Numbered from the stretch's first letter, positions 44,278 to 53,982 are shown. The stretch is 64,000 nucleotides of DNA from Achromobacter xylosoxidans A8 (GCF_000165835.1 NC_014640.1:1116001-1180000); one strand, 5' to 3'. A program made the numbers and translations. The notes: generated from the letters alone by a model not told the origin.

Positions 44278-45000
44278 TCAAATTGCACCTTGCCGTACAC
44301 GCCTGGACAGTGATTCAGCGCTTTCCTTGCGCTCGCTGTAACGATCCACCAGATACGGCGCCACGTCGCGCGTGAGCAGCGTGAACTTCATCAGTTCTTC
44401 CATCACGTCCACCACGCGGTCGTAGTAGGCCGAGGGCTTCATGCGTCCGGCCTCGTCGAACTCCTGGTACGCCTTGGCGACCGAGGACTGGTTCGGGATG
44501 GTCAGCATCCGCATCCAGCGGCCCAGCACGCGCATCTGGTTGACGGCGTTGAACGACTGCGAGCCGCCCGATACCTGCATCACCGCCAGCGTCTTGCCCT
44601 GGGTCGGGCGCACCGCGCCGACCGACAGCGGAATCCAGTCGATTTGGGTCTTCATCAGGCCGGTCATCGCGCCGTGGCGCTCCGGCGAACTCCACACCAT
44701 GCCCTCGGCCCATTGCACCAGTTCGTGCAGTTCCTTGACCTTCGGGTGATCGGCCGGCGCATCGTCCACCAGAGGCAGCCCGGACGGATTGAACAATCGG
44801 GTCTCGCCGCCCAGCGCCCGCAAGATGCGTGCGGCTTCTTCGGCTGCGAGGCGGCTGAACGAGCGTTCGCGCAGCGAACCATAGAGCAGCAGGAAGCGCG
44901 GCGCGTGCGTGGCCCGTGCCGGCGCGAACAGATGTTCGGTGTCCGGTTGCTGGAACAGCGCCGTGTCGATGTTCGGCAGGTCGAGACGAGATTCAGACAC
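44278..45000 (-). CDS. arsH: ArsH NADPH-dependent FMN oxidoreductase
   Basis: 240 residues. Flavodoxin-type FMN site [23 protein letters not shown], then [24 protein letters not shown] and [26 protein letters not shown]. ArsH oxidises trivalent organoarsenicals and adds oxidative-stress tolerance. It overlaps the upstream arsC by eight bases; last gene of the operon. Confidence 0.95.
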   Translation of the reverse strand: MSESRLDLPNIDTALFQQPDTEHLFAPARATHAPRFLLLYGSLRERSFSRLAAEEAARILRALGGETRLFNPSGLPLVDDAPADHPKVKELHELVQWAEGMVWSSPERHGAMTGLMKTQIDWIPLSVGAVRPTQGKTLAVMQVSGGSQSFNAVNQMRVLGRWMRMLTIPNQSSVAKAYQEFDEAGRMKPSAYYDRVVDVMEELMKFTLLTRDVAPYLVDRYSERKESAESLSRRVRQGAI

Positions 45001-45415
45001 GGCGGCCGTCCTGATCGACCACCGGCTCGCCGTCTTCCTTGTTGAACGCGCCGCGCTGCGGCTGCGGCAGCAGGTCGAGCACGGCTTCCGAAGGCCGGCA
45101 CAGGCGCGTGCCTAGCGGCGTGACCACGATAGGCCGGTTGATGAGGATGGGATGCTGGAGCATGAAGCCGATCAGGTCGTCGTCGCTCCACTTCGGGTTG
45201 CCCAGGTCGAGGTCGGCATAGGGCGTGCCTTTCTCGCGCAGCACGTCTCGCACCGGCACGCCCATCGCCGCGATCAGCGCCTGGAGCGTGTCGCGGTCGG
45301 GCGGCGTTTTCAGGTACTCGATGATGGTCGGTTCCTCGCCGCTGTTGCGGATCAGGCCCAGCACGTTGCGCGAGGTGCCGCAGGCTGGGTTGTGGTAGAT
45401 CGTGATGGTGCTCAT
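44993..45415 (-). CDS. arsC: ArsC arsenate reductase, glutaredoxin-dependent
   Basis: 140 residues from [21 protein letters not shown]. The catalytic Cys is in [10 protein letters not shown]. The Arg residues in [11 protein letters not shown] and [18 protein letters not shown] match the R773 ArsC family. Reduces arsenate to arsenite for export by Acr3. One of two unrelated arsenate reductases in the operon. Confidence 0.95.
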   Translation of the reverse strand: MSTITIYHNPACGTSRNVLGLIRNSGEEPTIIEYLKTPPDRDTLQALIAAMGVPVRDVLREKGTPYADLDLGNPKWSDDDLIGFMLQHPILINRPIVVTPLGTRLCRPSEAVLDLLPQPQRGAFNKEDGEPVVDQDGRRV

Positions 45416-45431
45416 GGATGCCTCTTGGAGG

Positions 45432-46508
45432 TTACGAAGTGGTCGCGCGGCGTTCGTACCAGCCGCGTGAGCGATTGACCACGCGCACCACCAGCAGCAT
45501 GACCGGCACCTCGATGAGCACGCCGACCACTGTTGCGAGTGCTGCGCCGGAATGGAAGCCGAACAGGCTGATGGCGGCGGCCACGGCCAGCTCGAAGAAG
45601 TTGCTGGCACCAATCAACGCGGATGGCCCAGCGACGCAGTGCTTTTCGCCCACCTGGCGGTTGAGCCAGTACGCCAGACCGGAATTGAAGAACACCTGGA
45701 TCAGGATCGGCACCGCCAGCATGGCGATCACCAGCGGCTGCCGGATGATGGCCTCGCCCTGGAAGGCGAACAGCAGCACCAGCGTCAGCAACAGCGCGGC
45801 GATGGACAATGGGCCGATGCGTTCCAGTGCCCTGTCGAACACGGCCTGCCCCTTGCGCAGCAGCGCCCGGCGCCAGAGCTGGGCCAGGATGACCGGAATG
45901 ACGATGTACAAACCCACCGACACCAGCAAGGTGTCCCACGGCACCGTGATCGACGACAGGCCCAGCAGCAGGCCGACGATGGGTGCGAAGGCGAACACCA
46001 TGATGGTGTCGTTCAAGGCCACTTGCGACAGCGTAAATACCGGATCACCGCCAGTCAGCCGACTCCAAACGAAAACCATTGCGGTACACGGTGCAGCAGC
46101 CAGCAGGATCAGGCCGGCGATATAGCTGTCGAGCTGATCGGCGGGCAGCCAGTCGGCAAAGACGTGGCGGATGAAGATCCACGCCAGCAACGCCATTGAG
46201 AACGGCTTGACGGCCCAATTGATGAACAGCGTGACCCCCATGCCCCGCCAATGCTGGCGCACCTGGCCAAGCGCGGCGAAGTCCACCTTCAGCAGCATGG
46301 GGATGATCATTACCCAGATCAGCAGGCCGACCGGCAGGTTGACCTTGGCAATCTCCATGCGGCCGATGGCCTGGAATGCGGCGGGCGCGAACTGGCCCAG
46401 AGCGATCCCCGCGATGATGCACACCGCCACCCATAGCGTCAGGTAACGCTCAAAGCCGCTCATGGCGGAGTTTGCTGGCGCGGGGCCGGCAGTATCGGTT
46501 GCGCTCAT
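45432..46508 (-). CDS. acr3: Acr3-type arsenite efflux permease
   Basis: 358 residues from MSATDTAGPAP. Ten membrane segments of the bile/arsenite/riboflavin transporter fold. The conserved Cys lies in LLAAAPCTAMVFVWSRLTGGDPVFTLSQVALND, and the second signature in FFNSGLAYWLNR. Exports arsenite by proton exchange. Third gene of the operon, 10 bases after the first arsC. Confidence 0.95.
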   Translation of the reverse strand: MSATDTAGPAPANSAMSGFERYLTLWVAVCIIAGIALGQFAPAAFQAIGRMEIAKVNLPVGLLIWVMIIPMLLKVDFAALGQVRQHWRGMGVTLFINWAVKPFSMALLAWIFIRHVFADWLPADQLDSYIAGLILLAAAPCTAMVFVWSRLTGGDPVFTLSQVALNDTIMVFAFAPIVGLLLGLSSITVPWDTLLVSVGLYIVIPVILAQLWRRALLRKGQAVFDRALERIGPLSIAALLLTLVLLFAFQGEAIIRQPLVIAMLAVPILIQVFFNSGLAYWLNRQVGEKHCVAGPSALIGASNFFELAVAAAISLFGFHSGAALATVVGVLIEVPVMLLVVRVVNRSRGWYERRATTS

Positions 46509-46518
46509 CGGGCGGGCC

Positions 46519-47013
46519 TCACTGGCGGCCGATGTCGCGCAGTTCACGCTGCAACGACATGGCATCGAGACTCTTGATCGGAAGCGACAGGAACAACTCG
46601 ATACGTCGGCGCAGCGTCATGGCGGTATCGAAGAACGCCTTGCTTTGTCGTTCCAGGGTGCCTTCCACGGCTGCCGGGTCAGGCACGCCCCAATGCGCCG
46701 ACACCGGCTTGCCCGGCCACAGCGGACACGCCTCGCCGGCTGCGTTGTCGCAGACGGTGAAGATGAAATCGAACACCGGCGCATCGGGCTTCACGAACTC
46801 GTCCCAGCTCTTGCTGCGGTAGCCCGTTGTCGGAAGGTGCAGCCGCTCCAGCGTGGCGAGTGCCAGCGGGTGAACTTCGCCTTTCGGATGGCTACCTGCC
46901 GACCAGGCGTGAAACCGCCCTTGGCCCATGTCGTTGAGGATGCCTTCGGCGAGGATGGAGCGGGCCGAATTGCCCGTACAGATGAACAAGGCGTTGTAAG
47001 TGGTATCGGTCAT
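46519..47013 (-). CDS. arsC: ArsC arsenate reductase, low-molecular-weight phosphatase type
   Basis: 164 residues from MTDTTYNALFICTGNSARS. The CX5R loop CTGNSAR, and DFIFTVCDNAAGEACPLWPGKP with further Cys, identify the phosphatase-derived arsenate reductase family, usually thioredoxin-linked. Second gene of the operon, two bases after arsR's stop. Confidence 0.93.
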   Translation of the reverse strand: MTDTTYNALFICTGNSARSILAEGILNDMGQGRFHAWSAGSHPKGEVHPLALATLERLHLPTTGYRSKSWDEFVKPDAPVFDFIFTVCDNAAGEACPLWPGKPVSAHWGVPDPAAVEGTLERQSKAFFDTAMTLRRRIELFLSLPIKSLDAMSLQRELRDIGRQ

Positions 47014-47015
47014 GG

Positions 47016-47336
47016 TCAGCAGCAGGTCTTGGATGGAGAAACCTCGCATACGCCACCTTGGCAGCAATGCTCGGTCAGGTAACCGATCAGACCGTCCATG
47101 CGGCCGTACTCGGCGCGATAAATCAGGTTGCGGCCCTGCTGCTCGATGCTGACGAGGCCAGCATGGGCCAGTTCCTTCAAGTGGAAGGACAAGGTGTTGC
47201 GGGCCACGTCGAGCTGGTCAGCTAGCGTGCTCGGCGTCAGTCCGCCCGGGCCAGCAACGACCAAGGCGCGGAACACGCGCAGGCGCTGGGTGTGAGCCAG
47301 GGCGTTTAAGGCGGAAATGGCTTGATCCTCTTTCAT
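47016..47336 (-). CDS. arsR: ArsR arsenite-responsive repressor
   Basis: 106 residues from MKEDQAISALNALAHTQRLR. Winged helix LTPSTLADQLDVARNTLSFHLKELAHAGL. The sensing Cys are C-terminal (EHCCQGGVCEV), as in the Acidithiobacillus-type ArsR, not in the DNA-recognition helix as in plasmid R773. Upstream it has a TTGCAC and TATTAT-like promoter. Confidence 0.94.
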   Translation of the reverse strand: MKEDQAISALNALAHTQRLRVFRALVVAGPGGLTPSTLADQLDVARNTLSFHLKELAHAGLVSIEQQGRNLIYRAEYGRMDGLIGYLTEHCCQGGVCEVSPSKTCC

Positions 47337-47395
47337 GATTCGATAATACAACATTTATAGAATTAATGTGCAAACCACAGTTGGATTTGCGGGTT
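47337..47395 (-). promoter_or_regulatory. ars operator-promoter region
   Basis: AT-rich segment. On the minus strand TTGCAC, then TATTAT about 19 bases on, overlapped by a partly symmetrical ATTCTATAAATG...CGAAT stretch, the place for ArsR binding. Confidence 0.55.
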
Positions 47396-47504
47396 GCGCT
47401 ATGTGTTGGACTGCAAAAGCGGGCACCCCCCAGTTCGCATTTCTGACTGACCGCGCAGCCGCGCGCAGCCAAGGTATCGGCATCGCAACAGAAGAGCCGA
47501 TGCC

Positions 47505-48071
47505 ATGCCTGCAATCCATGTATCCCGGTGTCTGGTCGGTACCAGCCTCCTGGCCGCAGCCTTGGCCAGCGGCTGCGCGACCACGCCACCGCCGCTGGCC
47601 GCCAGCACCGTCGAGGACGTCCCACCCGCGCCCGAGGCTGCACCGCCCGAGTTCATTCCCGTCGTGCGCTATGGCCGCTACACCCTGGTGGAGCTGGCGC
47701 CGATGGCGGCGCAGCGCGATCTGCTGGTGCAGACCATCGACGTGTCCATGCCCGAGGAGGTCCGCGCCACGGTCGGCGACGGGCTGCGGCATGTGCTCAA
47801 ACGCAGCGGCTACCAGCTTTGCGAGACCCCGCATGCGGTGATCGAGCTGTACGCGCTGCCGCTGCCGGCGGCGCACTTGCATCTCGGCCCCATGACCTTG
47901 CGCGATGCACTGCTCACCCTGGCCGGTCCGGCTTGGGAACTGCACGCCGATGACCGGACGCGGCAGGTCTGCTTCGAGCGGCCTGGTCGCGACACCGGTG
48001 CCGAGCCGGTGTCCGAGCCGCCTGCTGCCGAGGCCGTGCAGACGTTCCCCTTTGCGGGAGGCCAGCCATGA
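47505..48071 (+). CDS. PilL-N lipoprotein of the ICE pilus (TIGR03748-like)
   Basis: 188 residues with a lipoprotein signal (LLAAALASGC; Cys about residue 24). Then FIPVVRYGRYTLVELAPMAAQRDLLVQTIDVSMP and VGDGLRHVLKRSGYQL, the N-terminal domain of PilL, similar to secretin-associated folds. Begins the conjugation gene run and overlaps the next gene by four bases. Divergent from the ars operon. Confidence 0.83.
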   Translation: MPAIHVSRCLVGTSLLAAALASGCATTPPPLAASTVEDVPPAPEAAPPEFIPVVRYGRYTLVELAPMAAQRDLLVQTIDVSMPEEVRATVGDGLRHVLKRSGYQLCETPHAVIELYALPLPAAHLHLGPMTLRDALLTLAGPAWELHADDRTRQVCFERPGRDTGAEPVSEPPAAEAVQTFPFAGGQP

Positions 48072-48712
48072 ACGCGGCACAGCCGCTCCGGCGCCCGACC
48101 GCCGCCGTGGTGTTGCAAAGCCTGCTCTGGCTTTGGCTGCTGGGTCTCAGTGTCTTCGCGATCCTGGGCCACCAGACGATGACCGATCAGGCCGACCAGC
48201 AGCAGCTCGATGTCCGGTTGCAGCGCCTCGAAGCCCAGGTGACCGGGCTGGCCGAGACCACGCGGGCCTTGCAGCAGCAGCCCGCAGCCGCCACCGCCGC
48301 AGGCCTGCAAGACGCTCGGCAGGCAATGGAGGCGCGCATCGTTCAAGCCGAACAGGCGCTGGGTGGCTATGCCACCGCCGAGGACGTTCAGGCGCTGCGT
48401 ACCGAAGTCGAGCAGATCAAGGTGCGCCAAGCGACTGCGCGTGCAGCGGCGCCTACCCAGCGGCGCACCCCGAGCCAACCGGCCACCGCCAAGTCCGAAC
48501 CGCCGCCGCTGCCATTTCGTGTCGTCGGCGCTGAGCTGCGCGCGGGTCAGCGCAGCGTGTCCGTCGCCCCGAGTGCCGGAGATTTCACGCCCGATCAGCT
48601 CCAGGTGCTGCTGCCGGGTGATGCGCTGGGTCCGTGGCGCCTGCAGGCGATCGAGGGCAATGCCGCGGTGTTCCAGGCCGGCGACCAGACCCGTCGCGTG
48701 GCGATTCCTTGA
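48068..48712 (+). CDS. ICE membrane protein with coiled coil
   Basis: 214 residues. One N-terminal membrane segment (AAVVLQSLLWLWLLGLSVFAIL), a coiled coil (about 40-125: QLDVRLQRLEAQVTGLAETTRALQQ) and a beta-rich C-terminus (FRVVGAELRAGQRSVSVAP). By position it is a conjugation accessory protein of the same ICE family. No named domain recognised. Confidence 0.75.
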   Translation: MNAAQPLRRPTAAVVLQSLLWLWLLGLSVFAILGHQTMTDQADQQQLDVRLQRLEAQVTGLAETTRALQQQPAAATAAGLQDARQAMEARIVQAEQALGGYATAEDVQALRTEVEQIKVRQATARAAAPTQRRTPSQPATAKSEPPPLPFRVVGAELRAGQRSVSVAPSAGDFTPDQLQVLLPGDALGPWRLQAIEGNAAVFQAGDQTRRVAIP

Positions 48713-48726
48713 CCGGAGCCCACCAC

Positions 48727-49452
48727 ATGAAGCCGTCGATCATCCTGTACGCGTTCCTGCTGGGCTCCATGCAGTTGCCCGCCTGGGCGCAGCAGCCCGC
48801 CACGACCCCCGCCCGCAATGCGCAGAGCCAGGAGCGCCCGCTGGCCGCCCGCATCCTGGACGACCGGGTGGCAGGCGAATGGGGCCTGCAACCGCAGGAA
48901 TGGGCGCGCTATCGCGACTTGATGGATGGGCCGCTGGGCATCTACTCGCCAAATCTGGACCCGCTGTCCGCCCTGGGCATCGAGGCGCGCACCGACGAAG
49001 AACGGCGGCGCTACGCAGAGCTGCAGGTGCAAGTCGAAGCGCGCCGCGTGGAGAAGCTGCTCGCGTACCAGCGCGCCTACGACGAGGCCTGGCAGCGCCT
49101 GAACCCCGGCATGCAGCGGGTGAACCTGTCTGACGAGAGGCCAGGCGCCGCCGCTGCGCGGGGCAGCGGTCGCACGGCAGTGTTCATCAAGGACGGCTGC
49201 GCGGCTTGCGGGCAACTCGTCCAACGCCTGCAATCCTCGGGTGCCGAGTTCGACCTTTACATGGTCGGCAGCCGCCAGGACGATGCGCGCATCCGCGACT
49301 GGGCCAAGCGCGCCCAGATCGACCCGGCCCGGGTGCGCAGCGGCGGCATCACGCTCAACCACGACGGCGGCCGCTGGCTGTCGCTGAGCCTGCCCGGCGA
49401 TTTGCCTGCGGTTGTGCGCGAAGTGAACGGCCAATGGCAACGCCAGCCGTAA
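48727..49452 (+). CDS. TIGR03759-family ICE protein, thioredoxin-like
   Basis: 241 residues from MKPSIILYAFLLGSMQLPAWA (signal peptide). Contains EWGLQPQEWARYRDLMDGPLGIYSPNLDPL, then a C-terminal thioredoxin-like half with the pair DGCAACGQLVQRL. Probably a periplasmic factor for pilus assembly, with possible disulphide chemistry. Overlaps the next start. Confidence 0.83.
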   Translation: MKPSIILYAFLLGSMQLPAWAQQPATTPARNAQSQERPLAARILDDRVAGEWGLQPQEWARYRDLMDGPLGIYSPNLDPLSALGIEARTDEERRRYAELQVQVEARRVEKLLAYQRAYDEAWQRLNPGMQRVNLSDERPGAAAARGSGRTAVFIKDGCAACGQLVQRLQSSGAEFDLYMVGSRQDDARIRDWAKRAQIDPARVRSGGITLNHDGGRWLSLSLPGDLPAVVREVNGQWQRQP

Positions 49453-50024
49453 CGGCGCTGCTGCGCGCACTGGCGCTCACTGCGGGCCTGTTCGCCTGCG
49501 CCGCCCATGCCCAGGAGGTTCCGCCACCGGCCTACCAGCTTGCCGCACAGCGCGCGGGCATTCCCTCGACGGTGCTCTACGCCGTGGCCTTGCAGGAGAG
49601 CGGCATGCGACGCAATGGACGCATCGTCCCATGGCCGTGGACCCTGAATGTCGCCGGCCAGTCGCGGCGCTTCGCCACCCGTGCCGATGCCTGCGCCGGT
49701 TTGCAGCAGGCGATGCGATCTACGCCACCCACGCGCATCGACGCGGGCCTGGGCCAGATCAACCTGGGCTACCACCCGCACCGCTACACCCATGCCTGCG
49801 ACTTGTTGGACCCGTACCGCAATCTCGCCAGCGCCGCCGAGATCCTCAAGGAGCAGTACACCCCCGGTGAAGACTGGCTGCTGGCCATGGGCCGCTACCA
49901 CCGGCCCGCGGGCGGTGAGCCTGCCGCCCGCTATCGACGCAGCGTATCCCGACACCTCGCCCGCGTGCAGGGCACGCACTCAATCGCCACGGCGCGAGCC
50001 GTGCGTCAGGAGTCGACCCCATGA
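49434..50024 (+). CDS. Lytic transglycosylase of the conjugation system
   Basis: 196 residues from MATPAVTALLRALALTAGL; signal peptide ends AAHAQ. Catalytic Glu in VLYAVALQESGM and the SLT pattern TRIDAGLGQINLGYHPHRY, LLDPYRNLASAAEILKEQY. It opens peptidoglycan for the transfer apparatus (VirB1 role). Overlaps both neighbours by a few bases. Confidence 0.9.
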   Translation: MATPAVTALLRALALTAGLFACAAHAQEVPPPAYQLAAQRAGIPSTVLYAVALQESGMRRNGRIVPWPWTLNVAGQSRRFATRADACAGLQQAMRSTPPTRIDAGLGQINLGYHPHRYTHACDLLDPYRNLASAAEILKEQYTPGEDWLLAMGRYHRPAGGEPAARYRRSVSRHLARVQGTHSIATARAVRQESTP

Positions 50025-50560
50025 CGAAACCGCTCTGGACCCTGCGGGGCCTGCTCGCGCTGCTGGCGGCGCTGCCGTTGGTCGCGCATGCCGCCGAACC
50101 GCTGATCGTGGTCGAGGACCGCGGCGGCGCGTCGGCGCTGCCGTACTACGAAGCGCTTAACCTGCAGCCACGCGCCAACAGCGCGTTGCGGCCTCCCATT
50201 CCGACGCCGCAGATTCCCGCCACCCCCGCTGACGAGGCAGCGATGCTGCCGGTACGCAGCGCGAAGCTGATGCCCGGCTTCGTCGCGCGGCGCGTGATCG
50301 AGGCACCGGGCCTGCGGCCTTTCGTGGTCATCGGCGACGATGAGACCTCGCAAGCCTGGCTGCGCCGTCACGCGGCGTCGCTGCACGACCGCGGCGCGGT
50401 CGGCCTGGTGGTCAATGTCGAGACCGCGCAGGCTTTGGCGCGGTTGCGCGCACTGGCGCCTGGCGTGCCGATGGCCCCCGTGGCCGGCGATGATCTGGCC
50501 GAACGCCTGGGCCTGCGGCACTACCCGGCGCTGATCACGGCGACCGGCATCGAGCAATGA
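50021..50560 (+). CDS. PFL_4695-family ICE protein (TIGR03765)
   Basis: 179 residues. Signal peptide (LLALLAALPLVAHA), then LIVVEDRGGASALPYYEALNLQ, VRSAKLMPGFVARRVIEAPGLRPFVVIGDDETSQAWLRRH and a C-terminal LGLRHYPALITATG. The family precedes TraD in these ICEs; its role is unknown. Confidence 0.85.
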   Translation: MTKPLWTLRGLLALLAALPLVAHAAEPLIVVEDRGGASALPYYEALNLQPRANSALRPPIPTPQIPATPADEAAMLPVRSAKLMPGFVARRVIEAPGLRPFVVIGDDETSQAWLRRHAASLHDRGAVGLVVNVETAQALARLRALAPGVPMAPVAGDDLAERLGLRHYPALITATGIEQ

Positions 50561-50564
50561 GGCC

Positions 50565-52754
50565 ATGTCGGGGAAACAGCCCGTCGAAGTCCTGTTGCGC
50601 CCAGCGGTGGAGCTATACACCGTCGCGGCATGTGCGGGCGCCGCGTTTCTGTCCCTGGTGGCCCCGTGGTCGCTCGCGCTGAGCCCAGCCATGGGCGTCG
50701 GTGCCGCACTGGCGTTCGGCGCCTATGGCGCGATCCGCTACCGCGATGCGCGGGTGATCCTGCGCTACCGCCGCAACATCCGGCGCCTGCCGCGCTACGT
50801 GATGACGAGCAGGGACGTGCCGGTCAGCCAGCAGCGCCTGTTCGTGGGGCGCGGTTTCCTGTGGGAACAGAAGCACACCCACAGGCTGATGCAGACGTAC
50901 CGGCCGGAATTTCGCCGCTACGTCGAGCCAACACCGGCATACCGGCTGGCGCGACGCCTGGAGGAGCGGCTGGAGTTCGCACCGTTTCCACTGTCTCGCC
51001 TCGTACGGCTCACGGGCTGGGATGTGTCATTCAACCCCGTGCGGCCACTGCCACCGGTAGGCGGCCTGCCGCGATTGCACGGCATCGAACCCGACGAGGT
51101 CGACGTCAGCCTGCCACTGGGTGAGCGCGTCGGCCATTCGCTGGTGCTGGGCACCACGCGCGTGGGGAAGACGCGGCTGGCCGAGTTGTTCGTCACCCAG
51201 GACATCCGTCGCACGAATGCAGACGGTGAGCATGAGGTCGTGATCGTCATCGACCCCAAGGGCGACGCGGATCTCTTGAAACGCATGTACGTCGAAGCCA
51301 AGCGAGCGGGTCGCGAGGGCGAGTTCTACGTCTTTCACCTCGGCTGGCCCGAGTTCTCTGCACGCTACAACGCGGTGGGGCGCTTCGGACGCATCAGTGA
51401 AGTCGCCACGCGCATTGCCGGGCAACTCTCCGGCGAGGGCAACAGTGCAGCGTTCCGCGAGTTCGCATGGCGCTTCGTCAACATCATTGCGCGCGCATTG
51501 GTGGAACTGGGGCAGCGCCCGGACTACATGCTGATCCAGCGGCACGTAATCAACATCGACGCGCTGTTCATGGAGTACGCCCAACACTACTTCGCCAAGA
51601 CCGAGCCCAAGACCTGGGAGGTGATCGTCCAGATCGAGGCCAAGCTCAACGAGAAGAACATCCCAAGGAACATGATCGGGCGCGAGAAGCGTGTGGTGGC
51701 GCTGGAGCAATACCTCTCCCAGGCGCGCAACTACGACCCTGTGCTCGATGGCCTGCGCTCGGCGGTGCGCTACGACAAGACCTACTTCGACAAGATCGTT
51801 GCATCGCTGCTGCCGCTGCTGGAAAAGCTCACCAGCGGCAAGATCGCCCAACTCCTGGCGCCGAATTACTCCGACCTGTCTGACGCGCGCCCGATCTTCG
51901 ACTGGATGCAAGTCATCAGGAAGCGCGCCGTGGTCTATGTCGGCCTGGATGCGCTGTCGGATGCTGAAGTCGCCGCGGCGGTCGGCAACTCCATGTTCTC
52001 CGACCTGGTGTCGGTAGCCGGGCACATCTACAAGCACGGGATCGACGACGGCCTGCCGGGTGCCTCGGCTGGCACGCGCATTCCCATCAACGTCCATGCC
52101 GACGAGTTCAACGAACTGATGGGCGACGAGTTCATCCCCCTTATCAACAAGGGCGGCGGTGCCGGGCTGCAGGTGACCGCGTATACGCAGACGCTCTCGG
52201 ACATCGAGGCCCGCATCGGCAACCGCGCGAAGGCCGGCCAGGTGATCGGCAACTTCAACAACCTGTTCATGCTGCGGGTTCGGGAAACCGCCACCGCGGA
52301 ATTGTTGACCCGTCAATTGCCCAAGGTGGAGGTCTATACCACCACCATCGTCTCCGGCGCGACCGATGCCTCGGACATCCGCGGGACGACGGACTTCACC
52401 AGCAACACGCAAGACCGCATCAGCATGTCGAGCGTGCCGATGATCGAGCCATCCCACGTCGTCGGCCTGCCCAAAGGCCAATGCTTCGCGCTGCTGCAGG
52501 GTGGTCAGCTCTGGAAGGTCCGGATGCCACTGCCAGCGCCTGACCCCGATGAAGTGATGCCGGCGGACTTGCAGCAACTGGCTGGGTACATGCGTCAGAG
52601 CTACAGCGAGGCCACGCAATGGTGGGAGTTCACCAGTTCCCCAGCCTTGCAGGAGGCTGCCTTGCCCGACGACCTGCTGGATGACGCCGCTCCGGCCGAG
52701 CCTGACGCGGTGGCCACCGGCGCCGACGACAGCACCGGCGAGGCCGCACCATGA
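50565..52754 (+). CDS. traD: TraD-type conjugative coupling ATPase
   Basis: 729 residues. Two membrane segments near 20-60, Walker A VLGTTRVGKTRLAELFV, Walker B VVIVIDPKGDADLL, and the VirD4/TraG-like NVHADEFNELMGDEFIPLINKGGGAGLQVTAYTQ. It links the relaxosome to the secretion channel. SXT/TOL-subfamily layout. Overlaps the next gene by four bases. Confidence 0.93.
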   Translation: MSGKQPVEVLLRPAVELYTVAACAGAAFLSLVAPWSLALSPAMGVGAALAFGAYGAIRYRDARVILRYRRNIRRLPRYVMTSRDVPVSQQRLFVGRGFLWEQKHTHRLMQTYRPEFRRYVEPTPAYRLARRLEERLEFAPFPLSRLVRLTGWDVSFNPVRPLPPVGGLPRLHGIEPDEVDVSLPLGERVGHSLVLGTTRVGKTRLAELFVTQDIRRTNADGEHEVVIVIDPKGDADLLKRMYVEAKRAGREGEFYVFHLGWPEFSARYNAVGRFGRISEVATRIAGQLSGEGNSAAFREFAWRFVNIIARALVELGQRPDYMLIQRHVINIDALFMEYAQHYFAKTEPKTWEVIVQIEAKLNEKNIPRNMIGREKRVVALEQYLSQARNYDPVLDGLRSAVRYDKTYFDKIVASLLPLLEKLTSGKIAQLLAPNYSDLSDARPIFDWMQVIRKRAVVYVGLDALSDAEVAAAVGNSMFSDLVSVAGHIYKHGIDDGLPGASAGTRIPINVHADEFNELMGDEFIPLINKGGGAGLQVTAYTQTLSDIEARIGNRAKAGQVIGNFNNLFMLRVRETATAELLTRQLPKVEVYTTTIVSGATDASDIRGTTDFTSNTQDRISMSSVPMIEPSHVVGLPKGQCFALLQGGQLWKVRMPLPAPDPDEVMPADLQQLAGYMRQSYSEATQWWEFTSSPALQEAALPDDLLDDAAPAEPDAVATGADDSTGEAAP

Positions 52755-53500
52755 AGGATGCCGCCTCGACCGCGCAGCGGGAGCAGAACCAGCGCCAGGG
52801 GCTGATCGTCGGCACCATCACCTTGCCGTTCAGGCTGCTCGGGGTGCTGATCGGTTCGCTGCTGTTCTCGATCGTGGTGGAGTGCGTCGGCATGCACCTG
52901 TTCTGGAAGGACCAGGGCTGGCGCCACTCCCAGCAGATGCTGCAGTACGAACTCGGGCACCTGTCGAACCACTTCACGCGCAGCGTGGTGGTGCAGGAGC
53001 CCGGGCGCACGGCGCACGAGCTGGTGGATACCGGGTACGGGTGGGTGTTCGTGCGCTCGGGGTTGCTGGAGCGCATGAGCCAGACCGCCGAGCGCGCCCG
53101 TGCGCCCAGCCGCGAGCCGACGCGCAACTTCCGCTATTACATCAGCCAGGCCTATGTCTGGGCCGAGAGCTACCTGATCGCCGCGGCCTTCACGACGCTC
53201 ACGTTCCTCGTGCGCCTGCTGGTCCTGGTGCTCACGCTGCCGCTGATCCTCACTGCGGCATTCGTCGGCCTGATCGACGGCCTGGTGCGGCGGGACGTGC
53301 GGCGGTTCGGCGCGGGCCGGGAATCCGGCTTCATCTACCACCGCGCGAAAGCGAGCCTGATGCCGCTGGCCGTGCTGCCCTGGATCACCTACCTCGCGCT
53401 GCCGATCTCGGTGCATCCGCTGCTGATCCTGCTGCCCAGCGCAGCCTTGCTGGGACTGGCCGTGAGCCTGACCGCGGGCAGCTTCAAAAAGTACCTCTAG
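52751..53500 (+). CDS. TIGR03747-family ICE membrane protein
   Basis: 249 residues. Four membrane segments: near 22-45 (ITLPFRLLGVLIGSLLFSIVV), 135-160 and two C-terminal (VLPWITYLALPISVHPLLILLPSAALLGLAVSL). A soluble region lies between the first and second. Conserved partner of TraD in G-type systems. Followed by a 98-base gap that probably has a promoter for the pilus genes. Confidence 0.86.
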   Translation: MKDAASTAQREQNQRQGLIVGTITLPFRLLGVLIGSLLFSIVVECVGMHLFWKDQGWRHSQQMLQYELGHLSNHFTRSVVVQEPGRTAHELVDTGYGWVFVRSGLLERMSQTAERARAPSREPTRNFRYYISQAYVWAESYLIAAAFTTLTFLVRLLVLVLTLPLILTAAFVGLIDGLVRRDVRRFGAGRESGFIYHRAKASLMPLAVLPWITYLALPISVHPLLILLPSAALLGLAVSLTAGSFKKYL

Positions 53501-53598
53501 GCCATCAATCCGGTCGCTTCCGGGTTCCTATTGTTTGCGGCCTGAAACAGCCCTGATCTCCACGATCAACCCATTGCTGATCACACAGGAATGGCGCG

Positions 53599-53982
53599 AT
53601 GTTGGCTTCGATCTGGCTGCGCGCCGCGCATCGCGGCGTGCCCACTTTTCTCGTGACGGCCCTCGTGCTGGGCCGGTCCCCGATGGCCTTGGCCGAGTCC
53701 CCGGCGCAGCGCCAGGAGTTGGTCGCCGCGCTGCGCCAGCTCGACGCGCTGGAACGCACCGTCGCGGACAGCGCCGCGCATACCCCCATCACACCGGGCG
53801 AGCGCTACCACTTCGATTACCCGCGGCTCCAGGCTGACTTGGCGCGCGTGCGCGCCGGCATCCAATTTCACCTGACGCCATCGCGCGCTCAACCGCGCGC
53901 CCCCTCCGAACTGGCCGGCGAATACCGCACCGAACGGGCGACCGAGCCGCTGCCGGCGACGACTGCGGAGGGCAAGCAATGA
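53599..53982 (+). CDS. RAQPRD-family ICE protein
   Basis: 127 residues with a signal peptide (LVTALVLGRSPMALA). Helical AQRQELVAALRQLDALERTVADSA, and the namesake segment RAQPRAPSELAGEYR near residue 100, with Ala for the usual Asp. Periplasmic component of unknown role in G-type systems. Overlaps the next gene. Confidence 0.88.
   Translation: MLASIWLRAAHRGVPTFLVTALVLGRSPMALAESPAQRQELVAALRQLDALERTVADSAAHTPITPGERYHFDYPRLQADLARVRAGIQFHLTPSRAQPRAPSELAGEYRTERATEPLPATTAEGKQ

Noticed and set aside
51027..52619. 530-codon minus-strand frame opposite traD
   Set aside because: Shadow of an intact coupling-protein gene.
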